From Acidobacteriaceae bacterium (GTDB lineage Bacteria; Acidobacteriota; Terriglobia; Terriglobales; Acidobacteriaceae), in assembly GCA_003139795.1 (NCBI GenBank), contig PLGM01000408.1:1-40898 (forward strand): a stretch of DNA of 40,898 nucleotides, given 5' to 3'. Within the stretch, counting starts at the first letter, position 1. Each line of letters begins with the position of its first letter. Positions 17,701-24,535 of this stretch are shown piece by piece. The position numbers and the translations under genes are program-made. The notes beneath the pieces were generated by a model. That model was not told where the DNA came from, searched no databases, and saw only the letters and a program-made list of their open reading frames with translations.

Positions 17701-17705
17701 CTCAC
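14703..17705 (-). CDS. ydiJ: FAD-binding and Fe-S oxidoreductase, YdiJ-type (D-2-hydroxyglutarate dehydrogenase-like)
   Basis: The 1000-residue protein joins a GlcD-like flavin half to a GlcF-like iron-sulfur half. The FAD domain (about residues 30-260) shows VLPRGAGTSLAGQ and GGMIGNNSCGVHGLLGGK. The substrate domain contains YGHYGQGCVHLRINFDF and SGEHGDGQARA. Two ferredoxin-type 4Fe-4S motifs follow near residues 580 (CVGVSACLKAEGGVMCPSY) and 641 (CLSCKACKTECPV). Two CCG motifs come last, near 799 (HICCGRALYDFG) and 925 (STCCGMAGPFG). This order and length match E. coli YdiJ, which oxidises D-2-hydroxyglutarate; D-lactate or glycolate are alternative substrates. The start is a GTG with no clear Shine-Dalgarno sequence. 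It probably passes electrons to the quinone pool or a cytochrome. Confidence 0.88.
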   Translation of the reverse strand: MSIAPISDLLSQPPLEHERFAAHRELKARLKATVRGDVLFDLGSRALYAADSSNYRQLPVGVITPRDAADVEAALAACRATGAAVLPRGAGTSLAGQCANAAVVFDYSRYMKGLKSIDPEAKLAVVEPGIVLDRLREAAEVYHLTYAPDPATHSRCTLGGMIGNNSCGVHGLLGGKVVDNVEKMDIVLYDGTRMTVGRTSLAEIEALIQGGGRVGEIYARLWQLRGRYEGLIRQRFPRIPRRVSGYNLDELLDENGFNLARALVGSEGTCATVVSATLNLTASPPYRVLTALAFDDPFLAADVVPLVLEFRPIGLEGFDGLLVDFMLRKHLAVDDVKLLPPGGGFLLVEMGAWTATEAQAKAEALVHAAQGWPEAPRARIYNAEDAERVWKVRESALGATVFVPGEPEGWEGWDDAGIPPVHLGAYLRKLTALMAEYGYRSPLYGHYGQGCVHLRINFDFRSIEGLRRFREFIDRAADLVLALGGSLSGEHGDGQARAALLPKMFGPELIQAFQEFKAIWDPDNRMNPGKLSDAVRVYDPVENLRHGPPAPGRKEVQSQTKLETHFVFAADQGSLERATARCVGVSACLKAEGGVMCPSYRATGQEQHSTRGRARLLWEMLAGALRKEGFQSEAVHEALDLCLSCKACKTECPVAVDMTAYKSEYLAQRYKGRLHPLHHYVFGFADKMARLGSLAPALTNAVLTGPITSPLIKHLVGVAQERQMPQLAAKSYKKARAAASETSNVPRAANGQNETRPGGGQAVVLWADTWNNYYHPQTLAAAESVLTQAGFRVQTTKGHICCGRALYDFGLLGTARGYLARVLDRVGAEIEAGLPFIFLEPSCASVFKDELPELFPKDKRAELLSKQVWLLADWLAAKAPEWVTGRLEGAHVILHGHCHHKAVFGGPANEIALLRKAGAKVELIESTCCGMAGPFGFEAGKIEVSKAIANLGLLPAVRSADAKTIIVADGFSCREQIAQLSDREGMHFAEVLDRSSGCGE

Positions 17706-17739
17706 GATGGAATGGTAGCGCGTTGCGCAGGCCAGATTG

Positions 17740-18130
17740 CGCTGAAACGCGGCTGAAACAAAAAACGACTTGAAACGCCTTGTAGACGATGACCGGGGCA
17801 GGCTGGTTGAGCAGGACTGTCATGACAGAAGCTGCCAGGCCCAGCGCAGACGCATTGACCACACGCGCATAGCGGCTGGTATGCACCGGCCCCTCAGCGG
17901 TCGTGTTTTGAGAGCAACCGGGCGCACAACCACTGTTACAACGCCGGCACCGCTATCGCGCACAACCAGGATTGCCAGCCACACTCCGAACCATTGAACG
18001 ACGCTGGTCGAAGTGAAGACCTTACCGATCTGCTTCCAGTTAGCCCAGAACCAGAATAGCGTAAGGGCAAACCAACTGAAGGTCAGGCCGCGGCCAAAGG
18101 GTTTGATGCTGTTGAAAAACGAGCGGCTGG
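17740..18130 (-). pseudogene. Remnant of an integral membrane protein (MBOAT-like C-terminus)
   Basis: The minus strand encodes a membrane-like segment from about 18130 (FGRGLTFSWFALTLFWFWANWKQ at the DNA level, then VVQWFGVWLAILVV). Its frame degenerates and stops at 17822. A second frame then continues the same style from 17886 (TSRYARVVNASALGLAASVM, followed by LLNQPAPVIVYKAFQ). Joining the two needs one frameshift near 17890. Neither piece has a start or Shine-Dalgarno site. The Trp-rich FWFWANWK segment and the final QPAPVIVYKAF reminded me of the C-terminus of MBOAT-like acyltransferases, but this is from memory and not certain. The gene is broken at both ends. The remaining bases 18131-18292 hold nothing recognisable. 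Confidence 0.4.
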
Positions 18131-18292
18131 CTGCGTTTCAACTCTTGATCCAATTGCAAATTCTGGAATTCAAAGCCCGTTTGGAGTGAAGACTGGCAGA
18201 GACGGTGCCCGGCTTCAAGGAAAGAACGGCAAGACGTGAAGCTGTTGCTCAATGAAGTAACGTTCCGAATGACTCTCTCCATCTTGGGAAAG

Positions 18293-18865
18293 TTACCGCG
18301 AGGGCCACTCTTCAACCACAATGCCCAGATCGTTGAGCTGTTGGATGGCGGCTTCGACGTTGCGGCGGACCTTGACGCGGTCTTTGCGGCTGGCCAGCGG
18401 CGACTCGGCCACCGCAATCACGCGCCCATAACGCCAGGCTCCGGGGGGCAGCGCGATCAGCGCCTCGGCCAGATCGCCGGGGCGCAACTGGATCTCCTGC
18501 CGCCGCGCCGCTTCAGGGCGCAACATCGTTCCCTGCCCCAGAGTGCTGGGGTTGGCGTCGCTCATCGTCACGCGCAGATTCAGCGTGTCGGCACCCACTG
18601 AGAGAAAGGGATTGGCCCACGCTCCGGGTTCCTGCACATCCACATACAGGCTCTTGGTGGGCAGCGGGATGACTGCCATTGCGGCCCGCTGCTTGTCGCG
18701 CTCAGTCGCTGCGGTTTGTGCAGCAGCCTGGGCCTTCTGCTCGGCGTTGACGGCATTCTGTGCGACGCCTACGACCGCCTGCTGTTCCTTGTGGCAGGCC
18801 GCCAGAGCCACGCCCAACAGCAGGGCCATGGCCGCCAATCCCCAAGTTCGCGCGCGCAGAGTCAC
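18293..18865 (-). CDS. Small lipoprotein of unknown function
   Basis: The 190-residue product has a lipoprotein signal sequence with lipobox LAAC (Cys24), so it should be lipid-anchored. His-Lys-Glu follows the cysteine, with no Asp at +2, so outer-membrane sorting is expected. An Ala/Gln-rich helical stretch (residues 33-60, QNAVNAEQKAQAAAQTAATE) leads to a beta-rich domain (SLYVDVQEPGAWANPFLSVG; LNLRVTMSDANPST). A C-terminal part is rich in Arg and Ala (VKVRRNVEAAIQQLNDLGI). I do not recognise a family. The apparent start is GTG; AAGG precedes it closely, which is poorly spaced. Confidence 0.6.
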   Translation of the reverse strand: MTLRARTWGLAAMALLLGVALAACHKEQQAVVGVAQNAVNAEQKAQAAAQTAATERDKQRAAMAVIPLPTKSLYVDVQEPGAWANPFLSVGADTLNLRVTMSDANPSTLGQGTMLRPEAARRQEIQLRPGDLAEALIALPPGAWRYGRVIAVAESPLASRKDRVKVRRNVEAAIQQLNDLGIVVEEWPSR

Positions 18866-18950
18866 CCTTCAAGGATAACAGGAGTCCTCAATTGCCCACC
18901 GGAAGGCCGAAGCGGAGGAAAGGAGCCACATAGAGCCGGGTTGTTTGTAG

Positions 18951-19796
18951 ATGGAGCCAGCTGGTTGTACCTTTATCCGCATGGCAAATCCTTCCCTTTT
19001 TTTGGGGCTTCGTCGCTTCTCTGAGCCGGATCGAAACAAAACGTCCGGAGCAATCCTGCCCATCCTGCTTGCCGTGCTCGTTTCCATGAGCTGCGCAATT
19101 TGCGCATCAGCACGAACGGCAAAGGGCTTTGATACGGCGACGCTGGTGGAGACGGAGGCGTATATTCCGTGCGCGGGCGGGTGCTTCCTGGGCCTTGAAC
19201 CGGCCCGCGCCTTCTGCTTCCGCCTGGGCGACGAGTTCCTGGTTGGAGAGGGAAGAAGTTACTTGCATGGGAACAAGTTCTCCAGCGTGGAGGATTTACC
19301 TGGGAAGCAGGTTTCGATCCGATTCACCCGGCGTTCCATCTGGATCAGGCCTCCTGACCGCCCTACGGTGAAAATCAAGCGCGGATCTTTGTTTGAGGGA
19401 TTTAGGGACGGTGGATGCGTTCGCCAGGTACATGAGCCAATCCTTGAACACGCTAACTCCTCCAGGCGGCCAGCCAAAATCCCTGCCGATGCCGTTGCGA
19501 TTGCGGGCTCGGGTCGAGGCGATTTCCGGCCACTGTTCCTGTGGTTCCAGTGCGCTATGGATTCCGATGCGGCAACGATCGCGTGCCGAAGGTGGTATGG
19601 AAACGGCGACTTCGACGGAACGGATTGGTATTGCGCGCGGACGGCGGATGGGGCGGCGGTTGCGGCGGACTTCGCCATCGATCCGCTCCTGAGTCAAGCG
19701 GGAAGGCTTGTTCTCAAGTCTGGCGCTGCGCTGCAGCACGACAACCGGGGAAGAACCAACGACAAGCTCGACCGCCCCAGTGAGGCTTGCCGTTAG
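18951..19796 (+). CDS. Putative exported protein of unknown function
   Basis: The 281-residue frame has a possible signal segment at residues 34-52 (GAILPILLAVLVSMSCAICASA). A mature region follows that reads like real protein: FCFRLGDEFLVGEGRSYLHG, GSLFEGFRDGGCVRQVHEPI, CRRWYGNGDFDGTDWYCARTADG and FAIDPLLSQAGRLVLKSG. Six or more cysteines spaced through it would suit disulfides in the periplasm. I do not know the family. The start is unclear, since ATGs at 18951, 18981 and 19087 all lack a good Shine-Dalgarno site; starts nearest the hydrophobic stretch would give a normal signal peptide. The long frames on the opposite strand look like shadows of this one. Confidence 0.5.
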   Translation: MEPAGCTFIRMANPSLFLGLRRFSEPDRNKTSGAILPILLAVLVSMSCAICASARTAKGFDTATLVETEAYIPCAGGCFLGLEPARAFCFRLGDEFLVGEGRSYLHGNKFSSVEDLPGKQVSIRFTRRSIWIRPPDRPTVKIKRGSLFEGFRDGGCVRQVHEPILEHANSSRRPAKIPADAVAIAGSGRGDFRPLFLWFQCAMDSDAATIACRRWYGNGDFDGTDWYCARTADGAAVAADFAIDPLLSQAGRLVLKSGAALQHDNRGRTNDKLDRPSEACR

Positions 19797-19823
19797 ATTG
19801 AAGTGGCATATGATGAGTAACGG

Positions 19824-20240
19824 ATGAAGAAGCGAATCATCATCCCCGTTTGTGCGCTACTTGCGCTACTTGCCCTCGTCGCTGGGATTGTTCGCTTCAA
19901 TCGGCCCACCGTGCGGCTGGAAGCCACCGGCGCCGCCGTTGTAGTCCGCGTCGAAACGCTTGGCGAATACCCTACGACGATTCGTCATATTCTACTTAAG
20001 AACGCCTCATCGGGAGCGGTCGTATTCGAGTTAGTCACTGAAAATGGGACACCTCAAATTCATAACTTTCTACTCTCAGCCGGGGCAAATTCAATAACGA
20101 CTGCAGACCCGCAGTACGGCTCCTATCGCGCGATTACGCCCGCTTCCGGAGAAAGCTTTGTACTCCGCCCAGGCGTTGACTACCGGATAGAGATATGGGG
20201 AACAGGTTGGCTGCCTTCTCATGCCGACTTGAAGTTTTGA
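19824..20240 (+). CDS. Small membrane-anchored or exported protein
   Basis: The 138-residue product has two basic residues and a strong hydrophobic segment (residues 5-23, IIIPVCALLALLALVAGIV), acting as a signal anchor. The exported part looks like an all-beta domain (VRLEATGAAVVVRVETLGEY; ASSGAVVFELVTENG; GVDYRIEIWGTGWLP). No family is recognised. It follows the previous exported protein by 27 bases on the same strand, so the two may be cotranscribed. It ends 12 bases from the convergent nusB gene. Shine-Dalgarno support is weak. Confidence 0.6.
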   Translation: MKKRIIIPVCALLALLALVAGIVRFNRPTVRLEATGAAVVVRVETLGEYPTTIRHILLKNASSGAVVFELVTENGTPQIHNFLLSAGANSITTADPQYGSYRAITPASGESFVLRPGVDYRIEIWGTGWLPSHADLKF

Positions 20241-20252
20241 AGCAGCCGCTCC

Positions 20253-20672
20253 CTATTTGCCAATCAGCCCGCGCGCAATCGCGTCCAACATCCCGTTGAG
20301 AAAGTTGATCGACTCCGGCGCGGAGTAGCGGCGGCCAATCTCCAGAGCCTCGTTGATGACGATGGGGAACGGCGTGCCCTTGAAGCCCAGCATCTCGCCC
20401 ACGGCCATGCGCAGCAGGTTGCGATCCACCGCCGGCATGCGCTCCAGCCGCCAATGCTTCGAGTTCTGCACCAGCAGTTCGTCGATCTTCTCCTGGTGCG
20501 CCACGGCCACGCGGAACAGATCCTCCGCAAAGCCGCGCACCTCGGGCTCCACATCGTCGCCGGCCTTCCAGAACGTGGCCCGCACCTGGTCGGGAGTCTG
20601 CTTGCCGATGTCTGCCTGAAACAGCATCTGCATCGCCAGCTCGCGCGACTTGCGCCGCGGTCCGGCGGTCAA
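20253..20672 (-). CDS. nusB: Transcription antitermination factor NusB
   Basis: NusB forms a heterodimer with NusE (S10), binds boxA RNA and promotes antitermination in rRNA operons. The 139-residue, mostly helical protein has the family's opening RRKSRELAMQMLFQADIG and the conserved helices MPAVDRNLLRMAVGEML and PFPIVINEALEIGRRYS, ending FLNGMLDAIARGL. Its length matches NusB (about 130-150). The start is a TTG overlapping the ribH stop codon by four bases (TTGA), so translation is probably coupled to ribH. The ribH-nusB order is common in bacteria. Confidence 0.93.
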   Translation of the reverse strand: MTAGPRRKSRELAMQMLFQADIGKQTPDQVRATFWKAGDDVEPEVRGFAEDLFRVAVAHQEKIDELLVQNSKHWRLERMPAVDRNLLRMAVGEMLGFKGTPFPIVINEALEIGRRYSAPESINFLNGMLDAIARGLIGK

Positions 20673-21538
20673 GCGGCGCCGCCTTGCTCAAGTTTGCGGC
20701 GCAGGCTCACCATCTCGATGGCCGCCACGGCAGCCTCAAATCCCTTGTTCCCGGCCTTGATGCCGGCGCGGTTCAGCGCCTGCTCCAGCGTCTCGCAGGT
20801 CAGCACGCCAAAGCTGTGCGGAATCCCGGTCTCCTGTTGCGATTGACCGATGCCCCGCGCCACTTCGTTGTAGATGGCCTCGTAATGAGCCGTCTCGCCG
20901 CGCAGCAAACAACCTAAAGTCACGATCGCGTCCACCCGGCCCACATTCGCCACCGTCCGCGCCGCCGCGGGAATCTCCCACGCGCCCGGTACGCGAACCA
21001 ACTCAATATCCGCCCGCTTCGCGCCGCTGCGCAGCAATGCGTCCAGCCCCCCTTCCAGTAGCCGCTCGGTAATCACCGCATTCCAGCGCGCCACCACAAT
21101 CGCAAACTTCATCCCCGCCGCGCTGAGATCGCCTTCCACCGCCACCGGCTTGCCGCGCAGCGGATCGGTCCAGGCCCAGAAGCTGAACGCGAATCCCGGC
21201 TCCGGCTCCGCGGTAAAGATGCGCGACTTCCAGTGGGTCTGGGTGATCGCCGAGAGCCGCGCGGCCTCTGGATCGCCGCCTTCCGTGCGCAGCCAGTTCG
21301 CGGCGGCCTGGTGCACGACATCGAGCCCGGTCACCTCCACCAGCACATCGGCGGTCGAGGGGAATTCGCCATCCACAAACTCCAGATTGCCCAGCGGAGC
21401 CAGAAACGCCGCGCCGCGACTCGATTCCTCTTTCCATCCAACCCCGGAGGCAAACCCCAGCGCCGAAAAAAAGCTCGCCAGCCGGTCATAGACCACTCGG
21501 CTGCCGGCAGGACGAAGGAAGGAGATCCCCTTGATCAT
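20669..21538 (-). CDS. ribH: 6,7-dimethyl-8-ribityllumazine synthase with N-terminal VOC-like domain
   Basis: The C-terminal part (from about residue 131, VAVEGDLSAAGMKFAIVVARWN) is lumazine synthase, the penultimate step of riboflavin synthesis. It joins 5-amino-6-ribitylamino-uracil to dihydroxybutanone phosphate. Family motifs are VPGAWEIPAAA, GCLLRGETAHYEAIYNEVARGI (catalytic His in TAHYE) and GVLTCETLEQALNRAG. The first 128 residues are extra. They have the look of a vicinal-oxygen-chelate (glyoxalase-like) module: YDRLASFFSALGF, then AAFLAPLGNLEFVDGEF, then DVLVEVTGLDVVHQAA, then SRIFTAEPEPGFAFSFWAW. Normal RibH has about 155 residues; this one has 289. No start with a good Shine-Dalgarno site was seen that would produce RibH alone, although Met143 exists. 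It overlaps nusB. Confidence 0.9.
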   Translation of the reverse strand: MIKGISFLRPAGSRVVYDRLASFFSALGFASGVGWKEESSRGAAFLAPLGNLEFVDGEFPSTADVLVEVTGLDVVHQAAANWLRTEGGDPEAARLSAITQTHWKSRIFTAEPEPGFAFSFWAWTDPLRGKPVAVEGDLSAAGMKFAIVVARWNAVITERLLEGGLDALLRSGAKRADIELVRVPGAWEIPAAARTVANVGRVDAIVTLGCLLRGETAHYEAIYNEVARGIGQSQQETGIPHSFGVLTCETLEQALNRAGIKAGNKGFEAAVAAIEMVSLRRKLEQGGAA

Positions 21539-21651
21539 GCTTTGATTCTATCGTGCGGAGTTGGCTCTGTCCTTCCCCACTCCATTGCATCGGCCGACAG
21601 GAAAAGCCAGCGCGGGCCGGCCTCTCTGCTTCAAACTCGATGGCCTGAAGG

Positions 21652-24120
21652 CTACGTGGTAGACCGCGGCTTCACCACGATGGCCGTGGCCGGAACGATG
21701 CTTCCGCTACCCGTATAGGTGCAGCCGACGTCGTTGCCTCCGGCGGAAACCGGCGTGCAGGCAGGCAGGTTGGGTGCGATCTGCTGCGTGTCGACGGGCG
21801 GCGTCGCTGGAGTCACGTTGGCGGGGATGCTGACGTAGTGGATCAGATTGTCGCCGGCCGTGGAAACAAAAAACAGCGCGTCATCCGGCGTGAACGCGCC
21901 TGTCAGCGGTGCCGTGATCGCCGCCGCCGAGCTTCCGCCAAGCGTTACATAACCCACCGTGCCCGCCGCGCCACTTGTGCCCGGAATGTAGTACGGCAGC
22001 GAAGCGCCGGGCGTGGTGCCGTTGTAGGTGATGAAGGCCAGCGTGGACGCGGGCGACGCCACCACTTGGTTCACGGCCGTGGCGGTGGCGGCGATCTGCG
22101 TCTGGTTCAACGTGGTTCCAATCACCATGGGCGACAGGGGATCGCCAAGGGCGAGCGGGTTGTTGTCGGAAGACGGAGGCAGACAATTGAATGCCGGGAT
22201 GGTGACCCCGATGTCCGACAGGGTGATGCCGCCGCCGGAGGTCGATGCGCCCAGGATGTGGTTGCCATCCGTGGTTGCGGCCAGAACATCGGTCTCCGCG
22301 TTCACCGAATTGTCCGGCGTTGGCCCCTGCGGATAGAAGAGCATGCTGGCCGTGTCCCCTACCGTGCCCGAGGGGCACCAGGTGTGCGCCACGGTGGGAT
22401 TGCCGCTCAGAAACGCGCCCACGCTGGGGATGGTAATCGCCAGGTTCTGCGCGCCCGGATTCCCCGCCCCGGAACTGGCCAACGGGTAGGTCGTCCACCC
22501 GGTGTTCACGTTGTAGACATAAAGCGTATCGCTGTGGCCGGTCCCCAAAGATGCACTGTCGGTGATGTACAGCGTCTTCGAATCCGGCGTCCAGGCGGCG
22601 GCATTGCCCATGCCGCCAAACGTCGTGGCGCTTGAAGAGGCGATGCTGTACAGATAGAAGACCTGCCGCACCTGATCGTTGATGAGCAGTTGCGCGTTGC
22701 TTGGTGAGACGGCCAGAACCACGCCCGGCACGGTGGGGTCCTGCTTGCCGAGTGTGTTGGAACCGACGCTGAAGTACATCAACTCGTGCTGTGACCCGAA
22801 GTAAAGATTGGTGCCGTTTCGGTCCATCACCATCGAGTTCGGTACATACGGCAGACGCACCGTCGAGCCCACCGTGCCGCTGAGCAGCTCCACGGGAATA
22901 AAGTACTGCGACTGGCCGGGCGCCGAGAACCACACGTAGTCGCTGGCGGTCCCGGGGGTGGTGATCTTCACCGGGTTCGAGGATATGGAGAGACCGGTTC
23001 CATACAAGCCCGTCACATTGATTGGAGCCGGATTGCAGGTGGTCGGCTGGCAGATGGCATACACCGACGCCACGCCGGGGAAGTTGGTTGTGACGCCACC
23101 GGAGGCGCCCGCGGTGATGTCGATCGGATCGGTGGACTGGTAGTCCAGCGTTAGACCGGTAATGGCATGCCCTTGCGTGTCGATGACGTTGGTGGTCACA
23201 TTCTGCTGCACGCCCTGGGTGATCGTTCCCACCGTCCCTCCGTTGGCCAGGGTCACGCTGATCGACTGCGGCGGGCAGGTCGAGAAATACCCGGCCGTCG
23301 AACTCCCGCCGGCCACCGAAGCGGTGATCACCGTGGTGCCCGGCTGCTCGGCGGTAATCTGGTTGGTCTCTGCGTTGATCGAGGCCACGGCTCCGGTGCC
23401 GACATTGTAGCTGAGAGTGCCCAGGGGCAACGAGCAATCGGGGATCGAACTCAGGCTCATGCCGGGGGGAAGTGGGCAGGCAAGGTTCGGTGAGGAAGCG
23501 CCAGTCACCGAAGGCGGCGCGCAGAACAATTGCTGCTGGTTGTTGCTTCCCACAAAGCATGCCTGGACGTCGAGCGGGTTCGGCCACAGGGTACCCTGCG
23601 AAAGGCAGGACTGCGGCCCGGCAAGGGTGACTGAGGTCACCTGCGCATGAACGTAAACCTCCACCGGGTTGGAGGTCACCGAATTCGCCGAGGCCGTGAT
23701 GTACGCCGTGCCGTAGGGCAGACCGCCGGTCTCCGGAAGCGGATTCGGCTTGTTGCAGTAGGTATAAGGCGCAATGCCGCCGCCGGTATTCCGGTTCCAC
23801 GTGCCCGCGCAGAGGTTGCCTGTCGGCGAGATGTCCACCAACTGGTTGTTGGTGGTGCCGTAGGTATACGTGCTCGCGCTCGCCGCCGTGCCCTTGCACG
23901 TCTTGGCCGAGGGCGCCGACACCTGTTGCGTCTGCCCGAACGCGAGCGAAATCCCCGTCGTCTGCGGCGACAGGAAGATGGACGCCACGTCCGTGTCCTT
24001 CAACCCGTAGCCCAGGCCGTTGCAATAGTTCCCCGCCGGATTGCGGTAGCAGCCAGTGATCGAAATCCCGGCCGGCATGGCCACACACAACAAACAGACA
24101 AGCGTCAAAAACCGCCGCAT
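21652..24120 (-). CDS. Large Ig-like (BIG2-type) and propeller surface lipoprotein
   Basis: The 822-residue protein has a lipoprotein-type signal (LTLVCLLCVAMPAGISITGC, Cys24). Ig-like repeats of the bacterial BIG2 type follow in the first 400 residues, e.g. SPQTTGISLAFGQTQQVSA, SINAETNQITAEQPGTTVIT and SVTLANGGTVGTITQGVQQN. The second half has propeller-type units (NSMVMDRNGTNLYFGS; GVVLAVSPSNAQLLIND; AAWTPDSKTLYITDS; AFTPDDALFFVSTAGDN). It is rich in Thr, Ser, Gly and Asn, and poor in Lys, as is usual for exposed proteins. A role in adhesion, cell-surface binding or matrix is likely but not shown. Its upstream region (24121-24535) also separates it from the S9 peptidase gene. Confidence 0.75.
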   Translation of the reverse strand: MRRFLTLVCLLCVAMPAGISITGCYRNPAGNYCNGLGYGLKDTDVASIFLSPQTTGISLAFGQTQQVSAPSAKTCKGTAASASTYTYGTTNNQLVDISPTGNLCAGTWNRNTGGGIAPYTYCNKPNPLPETGGLPYGTAYITASANSVTSNPVEVYVHAQVTSVTLAGPQSCLSQGTLWPNPLDVQACFVGSNNQQQLFCAPPSVTGASSPNLACPLPPGMSLSSIPDCSLPLGTLSYNVGTGAVASINAETNQITAEQPGTTVITASVAGGSSTAGYFSTCPPQSISVTLANGGTVGTITQGVQQNVTTNVIDTQGHAITGLTLDYQSTDPIDITAGASGGVTTNFPGVASVYAICQPTTCNPAPINVTGLYGTGLSISSNPVKITTPGTASDYVWFSAPGQSQYFIPVELLSGTVGSTVRLPYVPNSMVMDRNGTNLYFGSQHELMYFSVGSNTLGKQDPTVPGVVLAVSPSNAQLLINDQVRQVFYLYSIASSSATTFGGMGNAAAWTPDSKTLYITDSASLGTGHSDTLYVYNVNTGWTTYPLASSGAGNPGAQNLAITIPSVGAFLSGNPTVAHTWCPSGTVGDTASMLFYPQGPTPDNSVNAETDVLAATTDGNHILGASTSGGGITLSDIGVTIPAFNCLPPSSDNNPLALGDPLSPMVIGTTLNQTQIAATATAVNQVVASPASTLAFITYNGTTPGASLPYYIPGTSGAAGTVGYVTLGGSSAAAITAPLTGAFTPDDALFFVSTAGDNLIHYVSIPANVTPATPPVDTQQIAPNLPACTPVSAGGNDVGCTYTGSGSIVPATAIVVKPRSTT

Positions 24121-24535
24121 GAATCCTCCCCGCCCCGCCTCTTCGAACCGCGGAACGGTCTCTCCGAAATCCGTCAGAAAATTGGGTTATAGCACTCTCA
24201 GAAATCCTGTTGACCGGAACCACTGCCCTCAACCCGCCGCGACCCTGTCGAGCGACGGCCCTCGATTCCGGTCCCAAAATCCACATTCTCTCTGAAAATG
24301 CTCTCTAGCGGCCCGTCGACAGGCCCATAGCTGCATTACTGGCGGGAAATCCGCTCCCATGACCGGCTCCCGGCGGTACGCTCTTCCCTGCAGCCAGTCG
24401 GCGGAACCCGCTCTCAAATCTCCAATGAAAAGTGTATCAGGGCAGGGCCGTCCCCTGCAGATACCCGCTAGGCGCACGGCCCGATTCCCGACCCTGCTCT
24501 CAATAGACTCCGCCGCGCGCGGATGGGGAGCAAAC
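24121..24535. other. Intergenic region without recognised gene
   Basis: This 415-base gap lies between two minus-strand genes. It should carry the promoter of the lipoprotein gene. On the minus strand a TATAAC at about 24190-24185 could be a -10, but no good -35 lies at the right distance. GCAGGG and CCCTGC near 24443-24460 can form a small stem after the peptidase gene, without a T-run. Confidence 0.3.

Noticed and set aside
21881-24286. 801-codon open frame on the minus strand
   Set aside because: It overlaps the Ig-like lipoprotein gene in another frame of the same strand. Its translation is Arg/His/Gly-rich and lacks a signal or domain, whereas the other frame has a lipobox and BIG2-type repeats.
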